The notes beneath the pieces are model-generated. The model was not told where the DNA came from. It saw only the letters and a program-made list of their open reading frames with translations, and searched no databases. A program made the position numbers and the translations under genes. Shown here one piece after another: positions 49,201-58,407 of a DNA stretch of 64,000 nt. The first letter of the stretch is position 1. Each line of letters starts with the position of its first letter. Source of the DNA: Symbiodinium natans (taxonomy: Eukaryota > Sar > Dinophyceae > Suessiales > Symbiodiniaceae); NCBI GenBank assembly GCA_905221605.1, contig CAJNDS010000604.1:1-64000 (forward strand), in the 5' to 3' direction.

Positions 49201-50409
49201 CCGAGCCCAGCAGCATCCTGGTGCAGCTCCGGCAGCCGCAAGTGGCAGGGGAGCTGTTCCTGGAGGCACTTAAGGCTTTAAGAGCCCGCAGGGCCGAACA
49301 CAAAAACCCGCAGAGTCCCAGAATGTCCCGGAGAGGAGAAGTCAGAGAGGAAAGGAGCTGAAACGCCCCCCTTACGGAGAGGAGAAGAGGTGACGGAAGA
49401 GAGGGGAAATCACAGAAAAAGCAGGAGGGGGCAGCCGAATTCATCGCCACGGGAAGCTTTTAGAAGCCGACGGGCTTGACGGATTGGCCTCCAACTTGTC
49501 TTCCGGAAGGCGAAATCGGCTAAATGGGAAGAAGGAGGGGTGAGGAGGTGAGGGATGAGGGGAGAAGAAGTAGCGGAGACTCGGAAGAATCAGTAAACAA
49601 AAAAGAAAGGATCGTGTGCGTGCTTCGCAGTTTTTAAAGATGTCTTTGCGAGCTCTTTAATATTTTCGGAGGAGGCCTCGGAGTCCTCGGTGTCCCTACG
49701 CTGGCCGCGCTGCGCCTCCGGTGAGCCGCACCTGGCCTCGCTGGACACCCCCCTTTCCGCCCCGCGGTGAATGAGAAAATTTCTTTTCCCCCTTGAAGAG
49801 AAAAAGAAGCCGCTAAGCCGCTAAGAGCGCTCCTCACTTGCTTCTTCTTCTGCTTCTTCTTGCTTCTTTGTATGGAGAGACGCAAAGAAAGTTGCATCGC
49901 TGAAGTTCCTTTTTCCCGCTGGAGAGGACTACTGGATCCTTTGTGCGGAAGGGGACAGCTCCTCGCACCTGGACTGGCAGACCGTGGGGCTGCTGCACGA
50001 TCAGGCCCCGGCGCCCCCCTCCCGCCCTCTCTCTCTCTCTCTCTCTCTCTCCTTTTTGGGGGTTTAACGGGGTTGTTTGAAAGTTTGACTCACACAGGGT
50101 CGTGCATATTCCTTGTGCTGCAGGGCGAGGACGGCGGGCAACACCTGCAGCCCCGGGCAGAAGTTTTTCGAGGGCGTTGCTGAGAGCGGCGCGAGCGGCC
50201 GAACACTACGTGCACTCGAAGCCGTCGATGCCAGGCACTATGCTGTCCGCTTCCTGCGGCCGGAGCTCTGCTACGTCTTTGCGGTGGAGTGCCGCCGGAA
50301 CCCCAGCCCATCATTCGCTTCGCTCGTAAAGAGACAGCGCGACTACACCCCTCTCAATACACATAGACTATTAACAACCCTTGTAAATTTGATAAACAAC
50401 CGTCGTCGG

Positions 50410-50441
<32 letters not shown>

Positions 50442-50690
50442 CATAGCGGCATCTGAGGCTACGGGGCACTGCCGCCAGCGCTGGCGGCTGCCAGCGCCGC
50501 GCGGCTCGAAGCCGCCGCGCTGCCGAGCCGCCTGCCGAGCCGGCCCCCGCCGAGCGCCCGAACGAATCGCCTCGCCTTTGGAGGCCCTACACCAGAGGCC
50601 CCCTACGAGGCCCGCGGCGAGGCCTGTGGTGAAGTTCCTGCCATTCCCGATCCGAGCAACCTGCAGCCCGGCTTTGCCCCCATGCAGGTG
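38450..50690 (+). CDS. Long multi-exon gene(s) with fibronectin type III-like exons
   Basis: Small GC3-rich + exons look like pieces of Ig-like beta domains. 38450-38515 ([18 protein letters not shown]); 38552-38650 ([16 protein letters not shown]); 38780-38836 ([16 protein letters not shown]); 39474-39540 ([17 protein letters not shown] then RVVAQ, with CAG before and GC donor after); 45085-45162 ([16 protein letters not shown]); 45374-45421 ([15 protein letters not shown]); 48717-48880 ([17 protein letters not shown]); 49167-49273 ([17 protein letters not shown]); 49901-50015 ([16 protein letters not shown]); 50124-50310 ([17 protein letters not shown]); about 50575-50689 ([18 protein letters not shown]). 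The L.W-P...GEYRV and L.PG..Y.F.V.C patterns and GWSEPS are typical FN3 strands B-C, E-F and G. That implies an extracellular or adhesion-type repeat protein. Whether this is one gene or several is unknown. Weaker exons may lie at 42550-42715 and 44480-44960. Confidence 0.42.
39596..39652 (+). repeat. (CT)n tract
   Basis: About 45 bp of CT repeat 55 bp after the GC donor of the exon ending at 39540. Similar CT tracts are at 40133-40190 and 40536-40555. Confidence 0.9.
40742..41385 (+). repeat. About 61-bp tandem repeat with HindIII palindrome, bounded by short direct repeats
   Basis: Seven to nine copies, several truncated, of a unit holding GTTCCAGTACTAAGCTTGTA, CTACAAATCAACGAAAACCC and AGCCGGCTCACGGGAA (40829-41290). 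GTACTAAGCTTGTAC is a near-perfect palindrome in every unit. Both ends carry the motif AACCGATAGGGGCCAACCCT (40743 and about 41358), with a variant at 41322. The bounded layout suggests a mobile or recombining cassette rather than plain slippage. No ORF of note. Confidence 0.9.
41395..43050 (+). other. Weak exon candidates only
   Basis: 42550-42650 reads [17 protein letters not shown] with strong GC3. 42655-42711 reads [16 protein letters not shown] before GTGAGG. 42812-42865 reads [16 protein letters not shown]. They might belong to the FN3-like gene. From 41395 to 42480 nothing convincing is seen. Confidence 0.25.
43200..43660 (+). repeat. ACACAGAC repeats and (GA)n purine tract
   Basis: ACGCAGACAC/ACACAGACAC octamer-like repeats at 43225-43285 and a 170-bp GAGA/GGAGA tract at 43490-43662. 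The 356-codon hydrophobic - frame over this area is the complement of purine-rich DNA and not a gene. Confidence 0.88.
43672..44115 (+). other. Low-complexity Glu/Gln-rich open frames
   Basis: Two overlapping + frames give a charged protein: [18 protein letters not shown] in one, and [18 protein letters not shown] then [17 protein letters not shown] before TAG at 44113 in the other. The purine bias of the region could produce this by chance. If real, a frame change near 43840 is required. It could be a retroelement gag-like remnant, but no zinc knuckle or protease is seen. Confidence 0.2.
46135..46278 (+). repeat. Very long poly-G tract
   Basis: About 115 bp of G broken by a few T (GGGTTGGG, GGGTGGG). 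It directly abuts the dispersed element that starts at 46279. Confidence 0.97.
46279..46955 (+). mobile_element. Dispersed GC-rich element, copy A (+ orientation)
   Basis: Starts CGTTAAGATGGACACTTAAA and ends at about GACGTTAAGCGTCCAAGG. An inverted homologue lies at 57181-57752. Shared landmarks are GCTGCACGTGCGTGCC, CAGAATAGACGCAA, TTAGCATCAGCACA, a GGCGCGGAG minisatellite, CAGCAAAATGTTCCGAAC, GACCGTGTCGT, AAGCGRTCCGATAGAACGCC and GAAGAATCCAAGAAAACAAA. Both ends carry TTAAG near a TGGAC/CGTCC motif, so weak terminal symmetry exists. No ORF is conserved between the copies, so it looks non-autonomous. Confidence 0.85.
46413..46690 (+). repeat. 9-bp minisatellite (GGCGCGGAG)n
   Basis: About 30 copies of GGCGCGGAG with a few G/A/T variants inside element copy A. 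Copy B has fewer than ten, so copy number changed after the two copies separated. Ala/Leu/Arg and Gly/Arg-rich frames through it are artefacts. Confidence 0.95.
46975..47375 (+). repeat. 60-100-bp tandem repeat
   Basis: Landmarks GGGGCCTTTCAGGGGTGGGA, AGAAGCCAGAAAACACCC and GGACAATGTCCTAG recur at about 46988, 47058, 47150, 47245 and 47305. CTAGGACAATGTCCTAG is a palindromic 17-mer within the unit. No coding signal. Confidence 0.88.
47600..48065 (+). repeat. Degenerate tandem repeat, about four copies
   Basis: AAATTCCACCCCCC, CTCGTTTCTTGTTTTGTCTC, TTGTGTTCATTATTCGAAAA and GAGAATGAGTAGAGAAGTAG recur at about 47645, 47730, 47912 and 48003. The interval varies from 85 to 180 bp because part of the unit is missing in some copies. 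No coding signal. Confidence 0.85.
48066..48690 (+). other. No gene; poly-G, (GA)n and (GAA)n tracts
   Basis: G14 at 48147-48160, (GA)n at 48430-48448 and (GAA)n followed by (GA)n at 48617-48660 just upstream of the exon at 48717. Another G18 run at 48916-48933 follows that exon. Confidence 0.6.
50032..50052 (+). repeat. (CT)n tract in intron
   Basis: Short CT repeat between the exons at 49901 and 50124. A second CT block is at 50730-50768 after the exon ending at 50689. Confidence 0.85.
50408..50447 (+). repeat. (TA)n microsatellite
   Basis: TATATA tract with two TACATA interruptions. It is not evidence for a TATA promoter: it lies within a putative intron. Confidence 0.9.
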
Positions 50691-50774
50691 CCTCGCTCCC
50701 TGTTCGCCCTGTCTCTCTGCCTCTCTCTCTCCCTCTCTGTGCCTCTCTCTCTCTCTCTCTCTCTCTCTTCTTGT

Positions 50775-52945
50775 GCCCTTTTTTTCACGTCCTTTCGTGC
50801 CAGGCAGAGCCTTTGACACTCAGCCAGGGGAAGGAGCTCTGGCACGCGGATATCGGAGGCACGCGTGCTCTTGCTCGGTAACTGAAACACCACTCATCTT
50901 TTGGCGGCCACGGATTGGTCAATTGCCAGGTCAGCTGGAACCGCGGGTAGAGGCGGCAGAGGTTTGGGCTGCACCGTAGCCATCAACTGGCCCTGGACTC
51001 CCAACCACGACTTCGGTCCATAGCATGGCAGCCCCACTCGGCACCGGTTGCTGCATGCCTGCGAAAGACGTGTTTCATCGTGTTTGCCTAGTGTCCGCGT
51101 CTCCATGGACTTGGAGGTTTGCGGTGACTCGTCAGTAGGCCTCGCCCTTCTACGAACGCATCATGTCGCACCAGCTGTGCCTGTCCTTTAATGGAGCTCC
51201 TCTCACCTGATCTTCACAGCTTCGGGGCGCATCCTTTTTTCTCGGTGGTTATCACATGTTGTGCCTGTTGGCGGCATCACTGTCTATAGCTCAGACAGGT
51301 AGCTAAACTTAGCTAAACACTGATGAATACTGTTATTGGTCATGCGGCATGCGTGTTCTGATACAATGAATCGTCGATCATGTGCGGTACTCAGAGCAGG
51401 GTTCGGAAAGGGCCAGTTCGGTAGGAAGCGGCCGCTGCAAAACATTTGTAGGGCCGTTTGGACTTTCTGCACTTTTGCGGCAACAAGGGCCGCAGAGTCA
51501 GAGTGGGGCGTCGGGTGCGAGATCACATCAAGTCGTTGACATCAAGTTGTTGCAGGGATGTTTGGGAGGCGCTTTACATGGGGAGCAAAGACAGGCGTTT
51601 TTATGTTGTTCGACCTGGCAACGGATCCGCACCTGAGCCTGTGTCATGCTTTTTCAGTCACCTGTTGACTCTGACAAAATGTCAGCAAAGCCTGGCGCAA
51701 TGCTAACGCACACTGCTCGCTGCACAAGAGGTGCGGGCAAGAGCAGTGGTCCATGCAGATTTGTCGAAGATTTTGCCTTTGGGGTTGAAATCCGTTGACA
51801 GTTGAGCGCGGAACCCCTGAGGGCATCCCAGGGCATCCCAGGGCCATGATCATGGTGCAAGGGCAGCCCCTGACCCGCGAAGCAGCAAAGTTTTACGTAT
51901 TCCTTGGGGGGGGGGGGAACAGAGGTCGAGGTCTTGCCGGATGCTGACGATGTGGGGATGAAGAAGCGCAGGGCTCACCACACCATGATGCACCGGGCAG
52001 CACTGCAGGGGCTCAGTGGGCTCAATGAGCGGCGATGCCTCGATGGTCTCAGCATGCCCTTGCCCAGGCCCTGGGCGCCAGGCTTCGGCGGATGTCGCTA
52101 GATCAGCCCGTGGGTCTGGTCCCGGGCTACTGAGCTACTGAGCTACTGCTCTGCAGCGCACCATGTGAGAGCAGAGCATTTTGCAGGTCAGAGCCCTTCC
52201 CCTTTTCCATCTCTCCCGGAGCCAACTTGAGCCCTCGGGTCGAGCATGTCACCTGCATACATCTGAGATTACATCTGCATACTCGGATTGCAGCGTCATC
52301 ACGCGAAGCGCAGTGAGATGGAGCAGCACTGGGCACGAGCAGAAGGCGGACGACACACATGTTTTTCAGAGCAGACCAAGTCGGATGTCATGAGCCCGCT
52401 GAAAAGAACTTGGAAAGCAGCGTCACCAAAGACTCGCATGTCGTAAGAGTTGATGACAATGTGCGCAACAGGCTGGGTATAGAAGACACAATAAGACACA
52501 GAACGCAAAAGTAACCAGAGTTGAGCATGGCCACTTCTGCTGAAGCAAGCTTCACTTGGGCCATGGGATAGACGCCTCTGAAACACTCCACCAGCTGCGG
52601 AGACGTTTTCTCGAATGGCTGCTCAGGCAAGGGAGTTTGCTGAAAGAGCAGTTCGTTCTGCCCATCGCCATAGCTTTAAAGCTAGACTGTCCGGGTTAAG
52701 AGCAGTTGTTCAATCTTGCCCAGTATTGCGCGGTCTTAAGTCGTAGCCCAGCCATACTTCGTCGTCCGCAGGCTCTCCTTGTAGCCGTGAGAGGTGAGGG
52801 ACAGCACGTGACAGCACGTTCTATTGCGCGAAGAGCGGTGCCTAGCACTTGGTTTTGCCTAAGGTTTTCCTTTCGGCGATGTGGCAAATGTGGCAAAAAA
52901 AGCAAAAGAGGTTGAGGATGCTTGAGTCAGCGCTGCTTGCTGCTT
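50775..52945. other. No supportable gene
   Basis: Frames on both strands are short and without GC3 bias. A G13 run is at 51906-51918, and a TGAGCTACTGAGCTACTG direct repeat at 52129-52148. A CAGGGCATCC repeat is at 51824-51845. This is the longest stretch (about 2.1 kb) without either a strong repeat or an exon. Confidence 0.55.
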
Positions 52946-52949
52946 GCAG

Positions 52950-53254
52950 GAGCAGTGTGGCCACAGCCACCCGAACGATGAGGAGATTGCCCCATTTGAG
53001 GTTTGAGTCAGAGCTCTTTGACTGAGGCTGTCTTTTTTTGAAAGAGATTCAAGAAGAGAGAAGCATTGAAAAAGCACCGATGAAGGAGAGATGAGGCGGC
53101 GAAGAGAGAGAAGAGAAGCCCCCCTTGAGAATCCTGAATTTCTGCGAGCCTCTGACTAGCTCTGAGCTGAGAGCTCTCCGTCTCAGGAGGCCTTGGAGGA
53201 GAACGTGGCCCTGAGGACCCCGAAATGTAAGGGAACTATGGGGGGAGAAATAAA

Positions 53255-53290
<36 letters not shown>

Positions 53291-56200
53291 TCGGAGAGGG
53301 AGCGAGAGAACGAGAGGAGAGAAGTTGAGGAGGGAGGCTTGGGAGGCTTGGGAGGCTTGGGTTTGCATGTTGGCATGTTGCAGTTGATAAAAAGAGGCTC
53401 GAAGGGAGGGAAAGCAGTTGTATGAAAGCGAAAGCGTTATAAGCCTTGCCCGAGAGACGCAGGAGGCAGCTGGCGGACGTCCAACATCAGCCTCGGACTT
53501 GGAGAAACAGAAACAGAGAAAGATCGAGCGAGAGAGACAGCGAACGGAGGGGACGATACCTACGAAGTCTCACATCAAGACTGGATGCGGGTGCGCCTGG
53601 CCCTGAAGCCCCCAAGAAAGAAATCTGGAGGGAGAGAGGGGGGCAACACCTCAGCTTAAGAGGGGGTCGGAGAGGAGAATGACGGGGTTTCTGCCCCCTC
53701 GTTCTCACGAGCGTGACACATGTTTCTTAAATTGCGACGTGGTGCAAGAGGCTGCAGAATCTGAAAGAGCACTACATGGAGGAGGCTTGCTTTTGGAGGC
53801 AGGCCCGTCCTCCTTCGCAACCTGGCTCTTGTGGTCCTGTTCAGCCTTGTGGCTGTGAAAGCCTCGTTCGAGTGCACCGAGTTACGTGACAGGAGCCGGG
53901 CACTGGACCTCCAGTTGGAGCTGGCTTCAACAGTTGCAGTCGGGACCTGAAGAAGAAGCTGTGCCATCGTACCCGGCTGCTTCTCATGATGCTGCATGGC
54001 ATGCTTTCCTGCATGTCCTGTCCGAGGCTCCCGAGGACAGAAGAGGCCGAAGCGCGGACCGTGTGAAGCGCACCTCTCTTCGGCGCGCAGCGCGATGAAA
54101 CGAGGCAGCAATGGCTCCAACGGCCGAGACACGAAGGAAGAGCTGCCAAGAGATGCTGAGGCCAGGATGAGTTCCACTACAGTTGATAGTGAGTTTTAAA
54201 GAGAGAGCGCGCGTTTTCGAAGAGACAGCGAGGTTTTGGTTTTTTTTAGAGGGGGGCGCTGGTCATCGCGAGAGCGTTCTCTGCGGAGGACTCCTTGGAC
54301 TCGAAGAGGCGCCGGGCACGGCACCAGGAGGTGGAGAAGCAGCTGGAGGACAAACGGGAAGAGGGACGAGGAATATGATGGGAGGAGAGCGCCCCTTCTG
54401 GACAGCACGCAGTCTCTCTGTGCCATGCTGTGATGAAGGCGATCTTCCGGCATGGACAGCAATTCGCAATCCTTCACGGAAGTCCTGTCAGTACTTCTGC
54501 AGGAAGAGCTTAACAAGCTGCTTCTTTCACGTTGCCGTGCCATCACGCGCATCGTTGGTGATTGGCATCGTGCTGTTGACGGTGCCAACGTTGAAGCCTG
54601 CCAATACTCAGGAAAAATAGGACCTCCGCTGTCTAAATACTCTGGAAAACGCAATTCAAGGCTGTCATTTCTGGAGACCTAATGAGAATCTAATGCAGAG
54701 CCGATGCAGCCCAGCACGATTAATCCGGAGATGAAACTCAGTGCGTCGAAGGCCACGGGGCCGATGCCCCCAAGCCCACATCAGCAGACCCCCCTATGGG
54801 TGTCGACACTCCGCTAGCAAGACTAGGGGTGGTGAACAAAAACGACGGACCCAGAGAGAATGAGAGAAAGAGAGCATGAATGAATAAAGGAATGATACGA
54901 TGAAGGAATGAAAGACAAAGGAATGAATCGATGAAGGAATGAATGAATGAATGTTTGAGTGAATGAGTGAATGAGTGAATGAATGGATGATTGCATGAAT
55001 GAATTGAGAGAGAGGAGAGAACAGAGAGAAAAGAGAGAACAGAGAGGGAGATCACCGAGAGAAAGACGAGAAAGAGCGAGACAGAGAGACGGATGACGCA
55101 CGTTCGGATCTCGTGCCACCACGTCCTTTCTGGTTGCCGTGTGTTGAATACGCATCGCCCTTCGGGTTATTCGGGTTGGTGGGGCGAAATCACGAGATCA
55201 GGTTTCTCCAACCCCCCCCCCCCCAAGCAGGAGCTGAAAGCCCGCAAGGTGGAGGCAGAAGCCAGATTGGCCGGCACCTGAGTCTCCCCCCCCCCCGAAA
55301 TTCTCCCCCCCCCGAATTTCTCAGTATTATGAGGGGGAGTCTCTTTTCTCTTAATGTTCGTGATTGTGCTTTATAAGTAGGTTGAGTTAGCTCTTGACAG
55401 GGTGTGGTTGTGAAATCTTGTGTGTTGCTATGAAGTACAATGAAGGCACGCAGCGAGCTCATGTCCGAGCAGCTGAAGGACCAGGCGTGCCAGCAGGCGC
55501 GATTTGAGATCAGGGAGACTGGTTTGAACACTCTGAGCAATCTCATCGCTTGGCTCTTATACCCCACTTACATCCACTTACCCCACTGCAGGGGGTCGAG
55601 CTTCTTTGGGAATGGGAGCTTTCCGGGTGAACCGCTTCCCCGGCTTCCCCAAGCGGCAGAGACATGGTCGGTTCCTCCTAAGTTCTGGAGCTCACAATTT
55701 GGAGATCTCGTTGGAGCGCATCGCACGTGTCACATGGGCAATCTGCTACTCTGGACTCACACCTCTCAAAAACTTATCACTCTCTTCATTAATGGCCATT
55801 GGTGCCGTGACCTCCCTGGTGTGTCTCGCTGTTGGATCTAACACCTCAATTGGAGGCCGTGCAGCTCTTGACTCAGAAAGATGGCACTGGGCCAGCTGAC
55901 ACCTTTGCGCCGGGAAGCCCAAACTCTTGAAAGGCTGCAGAGATGACTGGAAGGGAGAAGAGGGGCCAAGAGGGGAAGGGAGGAGAGCGGAGAGCAGCCT
56001 CGACCGTGACGCAAAAGTGCACCCGTGTGCCTTGAGGAGCTCCCTCGGCGAAGCGGAGGCGCCCACACTCCGTTGGGCCCGGGCGCTCAGATCTGAGAGC
56101 AGCACTTAAACAATCAGCGCCCCGCACCTCTCTCTTTCTGGGAGAACTCTGATGGGAAGCAGCCTGTATTCGAACATGGCGGAAAAAATGGAGTTACTCC

Positions 56201-56690
56201 CAATGATGTTTCGTGATTGGGATTCACGGGTGAAGCAACTGCTGGCACAGACATGAAAGTCAAGACCAGCAGAATGAGGCAGAAGCCGAGCTTCTGTTGT
56301 TGGCTCTTGTCTTGAGGGTTTTGTCAGGTTAGCAGCTGGCGGCCAACACGTCTGCTGTAATATAGTGGTTAGTATGTCCGTCACGCGGAAGACCCAAGTT
56401 CAATTTCCGACGGAGGAGTGTTTGCCCAAAATGTTATGCTTCTTTCTCTATCAAGCTCTCTCTGCTCTCTCCACTCTCTCTCGCTCTTTCGCTCTCTCTT
56501 TCCTTTTCTCTCTCCATCTATCTCTGCACAATACTGCACATACCTCAGAGTTCTCTCAGTTCTCTCTTTCTTTGTTTTCTCACTTCTTGTTTGTTTTGCT
56601 TTGCTTTCACCTCTCCTCCAAGCAGAGGCGCAGCACCAGATCGAGGCGCGCTGGCGCCAGCTGGCCGGGTCCTCACGGAGCCCCTGTGCT
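52950..56690 (+). CDS. Membrane-anchored coiled-coil protein, multi-exon partial model
   Basis: 52950-53000 is a clean 17-codon micro-exon (EQCGHSHPNDEEIAPFE; TTGCAG before, GTTTGAG after). It joins in phase to 53187-53226 (EALEENVALRTPK; TCTCAG before, GTAAGG after). Further exons: about 53480-53570 (SDLEKQKQRKIERERQR), about 53740-53800 (WCKRLQNLKEHYMEE), 53803-53944 (NLALVVLFSLVAVKASF, then RDRSRALDLQLELAST), 54250-54363 (SLDSKRRRARHQEVEKQ), 55231-55278 (ELKARKVEAEARLAG), 55453-55515 (ELMSEQLKDQACQQARF) and 56636-56675 (AQHQIEARWRQLAG). The picture is one transmembrane helix flanked by long coiled coil. No named family. A role in membrane tethering or scaffolding is inference. Weak exons may continue at 56890-56985 and 57867-57930. 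Confidence 0.5.
53254..53289 (+). repeat. Poly-G tract in intron
   Basis: About 34 consecutive G, 28 bp after the GTAAGG donor at 53227. Confidence 0.95.
54870..55085 (+). repeat. (GAAT)n-like and GAGA repeats
   Basis: GAATGAAT/GAGTGAAT tetramer repeats at 54880-55005 followed by AGAGAG-rich DNA to 55090, in the intron between the exons at 54250 and 55231. C-runs at 55211-55224 and 55287-55312 flank the exon at 55231. Confidence 0.88.
56351..56418 (+). tRNA. tRNA-Asp(GTC)-like sequence, probably a pseudogene or SINE head
   Basis: TATAGTGGTTAGTAT (A-box/D-arm), GTCACGCGGAAGACC and GTTCAATTTCCGACGGAGG (B-box/T-arm) match the layout of eukaryotic tRNA-Asp. It is about 68 nt instead of 72. Four bases seem lost from the 5' side of the anticodon stem-loop: TCCG-TCAC-GCGGA where TCCGC-loop-GCGGA is expected. 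T-stem and acceptor pairs also mismatch (TCTGCTG against CGGAGGA). The pol III boxes remain recognisable. A functional tRNA is unlikely. It may be a decayed copy or the 5' part of a tRNA-derived SINE. Confidence 0.6.
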
Positions 56691-57069
56691 TCCCCAAATT
56701 CCCCAAGCAGCCCCAAACAGCCCCAAACAGTCCAGTGTTGGCATTCTAAATTCAAGGATTGCCGACATTCTGAGGACTGTTGCCGCGTTCCTGGGCTCCT
56801 GGTCTCCCTTTGTCTCCCTTCGTCTCTCTTTGGCTCCCGTCGTCTGTACTGTTTCTTTCAAATGCCTTTGACTGTTTGGGGTCTTCGGTGGTGTAATTGT
56901 AAACGCTTACGCGCCGCCTCGGCTGCCGGGCCGGCTCAGAGCATGCATTATGTGCACAGGGGCGTCCCTGTGAAAAGGGTTGGTTGCACAACATACGCTT
57001 ATCAAGCTGACGGGAGAAGGCTTTAGGAAGCTTCGAGGGGGAGGACAAGGGGCCCAGTGCAGGGCGTGC

Positions 57070-57135
57070 AAGGGGGTTGGGGGGTGGGGGGGGGGTGGGG
57101 GGAGTTGGGGGGGTTGGGGGGTTGGGGGGGCCGGT

Positions 57136-57179
<44 letters not shown>

Positions 57180-57180
57180 G
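57070..57180 (+). repeat. Long poly-G tract
   Basis: GGGGTT-type repeats then about 45 consecutive G, directly next to dispersed element copy B. A second G-rich stretch lies on the other side at 57746-57835. Confidence 0.96.
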
Positions 57181-57752
57181 GTGGGTGTCTTGGACGCTTA
57201 ACGTCTATTCTGCGCGTGCTCTTTGTTTTCTTGGATTCTTCCCGAAAACCAATTGTTCTCGTTTGTTTGGCACTTCAACGCGGAAGGCGTTCTATCGGAT
57301 CGCTTTTTGGCGAAACAGGCCACGAAGAGGAGACGGTCAACATTTTGACGGGAGGCCACGGACACGACACGGTCAAGCGAGTTCGGAACATTTTGCTGGG
57401 AGAGGGGTGTGGCGTGGGGAGGCAATGGACCATGCCTGAAGGTTGACGGACGGGTTCGGGGGGGGAGCACGGATGGGGAGCGTGACATTGGGTTGATGGG
57501 CAAGGGAGTGGGGACGCGTGGACGCCCCTCCGAGCCCTGCGCGTGCTCCGCGCCCGCCGCACCCACCGCACCCGCCGCGCCCTCCGCGCCGATCCGCGCC
57601 CTCCGCGCCCCCGCCCGGGACACAGTGTGCTGATGCTAAGGGTGCATTGCGTCTATTCTGCGTTGCGTCTATTCTGCGGGTGTTTCCTTTGTAAAGTATT
57701 GTTTACAAGGCACGCACGTGCAGCATAGCCTTTAAGTGTCCGTCTTACGGGG
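57181..57752 (-). mobile_element. Dispersed GC-rich element, copy B (- orientation)
   Basis: Read on the - strand it starts GTAAGACGGACACTTAAAGG and ends GACGTTAAGCGTCCAAGAC. It is collinear with copy A at 46279-46955. Copy B carries fewer 9-bp repeats and several short insertions (for example about 40 bp around 57435-57475). G-runs on the + strand bound both ends. Confidence 0.85.
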
Positions 57753-58407
57753 GTGGTGGGGGGGGGGGGGGGGCAGCTGCTCCAAGCGATCGGGGTGGGT
57801 CCAAACAGAGTGGGTTGGGGGGGGGGGGGGGTGGGGACCGGTCAATTCTGCACGGCGTCTCGGCAGGAAGCTGAGGCGAATGTTGCTCCAAAGACCTTTG
57901 AAGAATCATCTGTTGTTGTGCTCAGCCCTGCTTTTCATTGCACGTTAACTTTCTGAAACAAAGGCATCTGCGAGGAAGGGCAGTGGAAAGAGCGATAGAT
58001 GGAAAAAGAAAAGGGGAGCTCCCGTGCCCCAATGCGCTGTCCGCGTGACCCCATCGAAGTGGTCGAAGTGTTGTTGCGTCTGCACCGGTGACTGCTCAGC
58101 CCCTCCTTTGCGCAGCTTTTGGCTCAAAACATGCCCGCCCCCGTCTCGAAGATCTGAAGATCTGCAGCTTGCTCCCCAAAGTGTGCCAACGTCCCACACA
58201 AGCAGAACACACCCACCAGACCGAGGAGAGAGAGCAAGAGAGAGATAGAGACAGGAAGAAAAGGAGGACAGACCACACGCTGCACGCACACGCGCACACG
58301 CACACGCGCGCGTGCACACGCGCAGAACAGAAAGAAGCAAGACGTCAACTGCCCGGCACAGCCCTTTGTCAAGTGTGCAAAATCCTGAAGCCTGCAGATG
58401 GTTCGAG

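Noticed and set aside
50408-50447. TATATA tracts here and at 58898 as promoters
   Set aside because: They are dinucleotide microsatellites inside putative introns. Dinoflagellate promoters generally lack TATA boxes.
58117-58127. TTTTGGCTCAA, an 11-nt match to the 3' part of the dinoflagellate spliced leader
   Set aside because: The preceding bases do not extend the match (GCAGC instead of the leader's 5' half), and it does not sit just upstream of a start codon. Chance is adequate.
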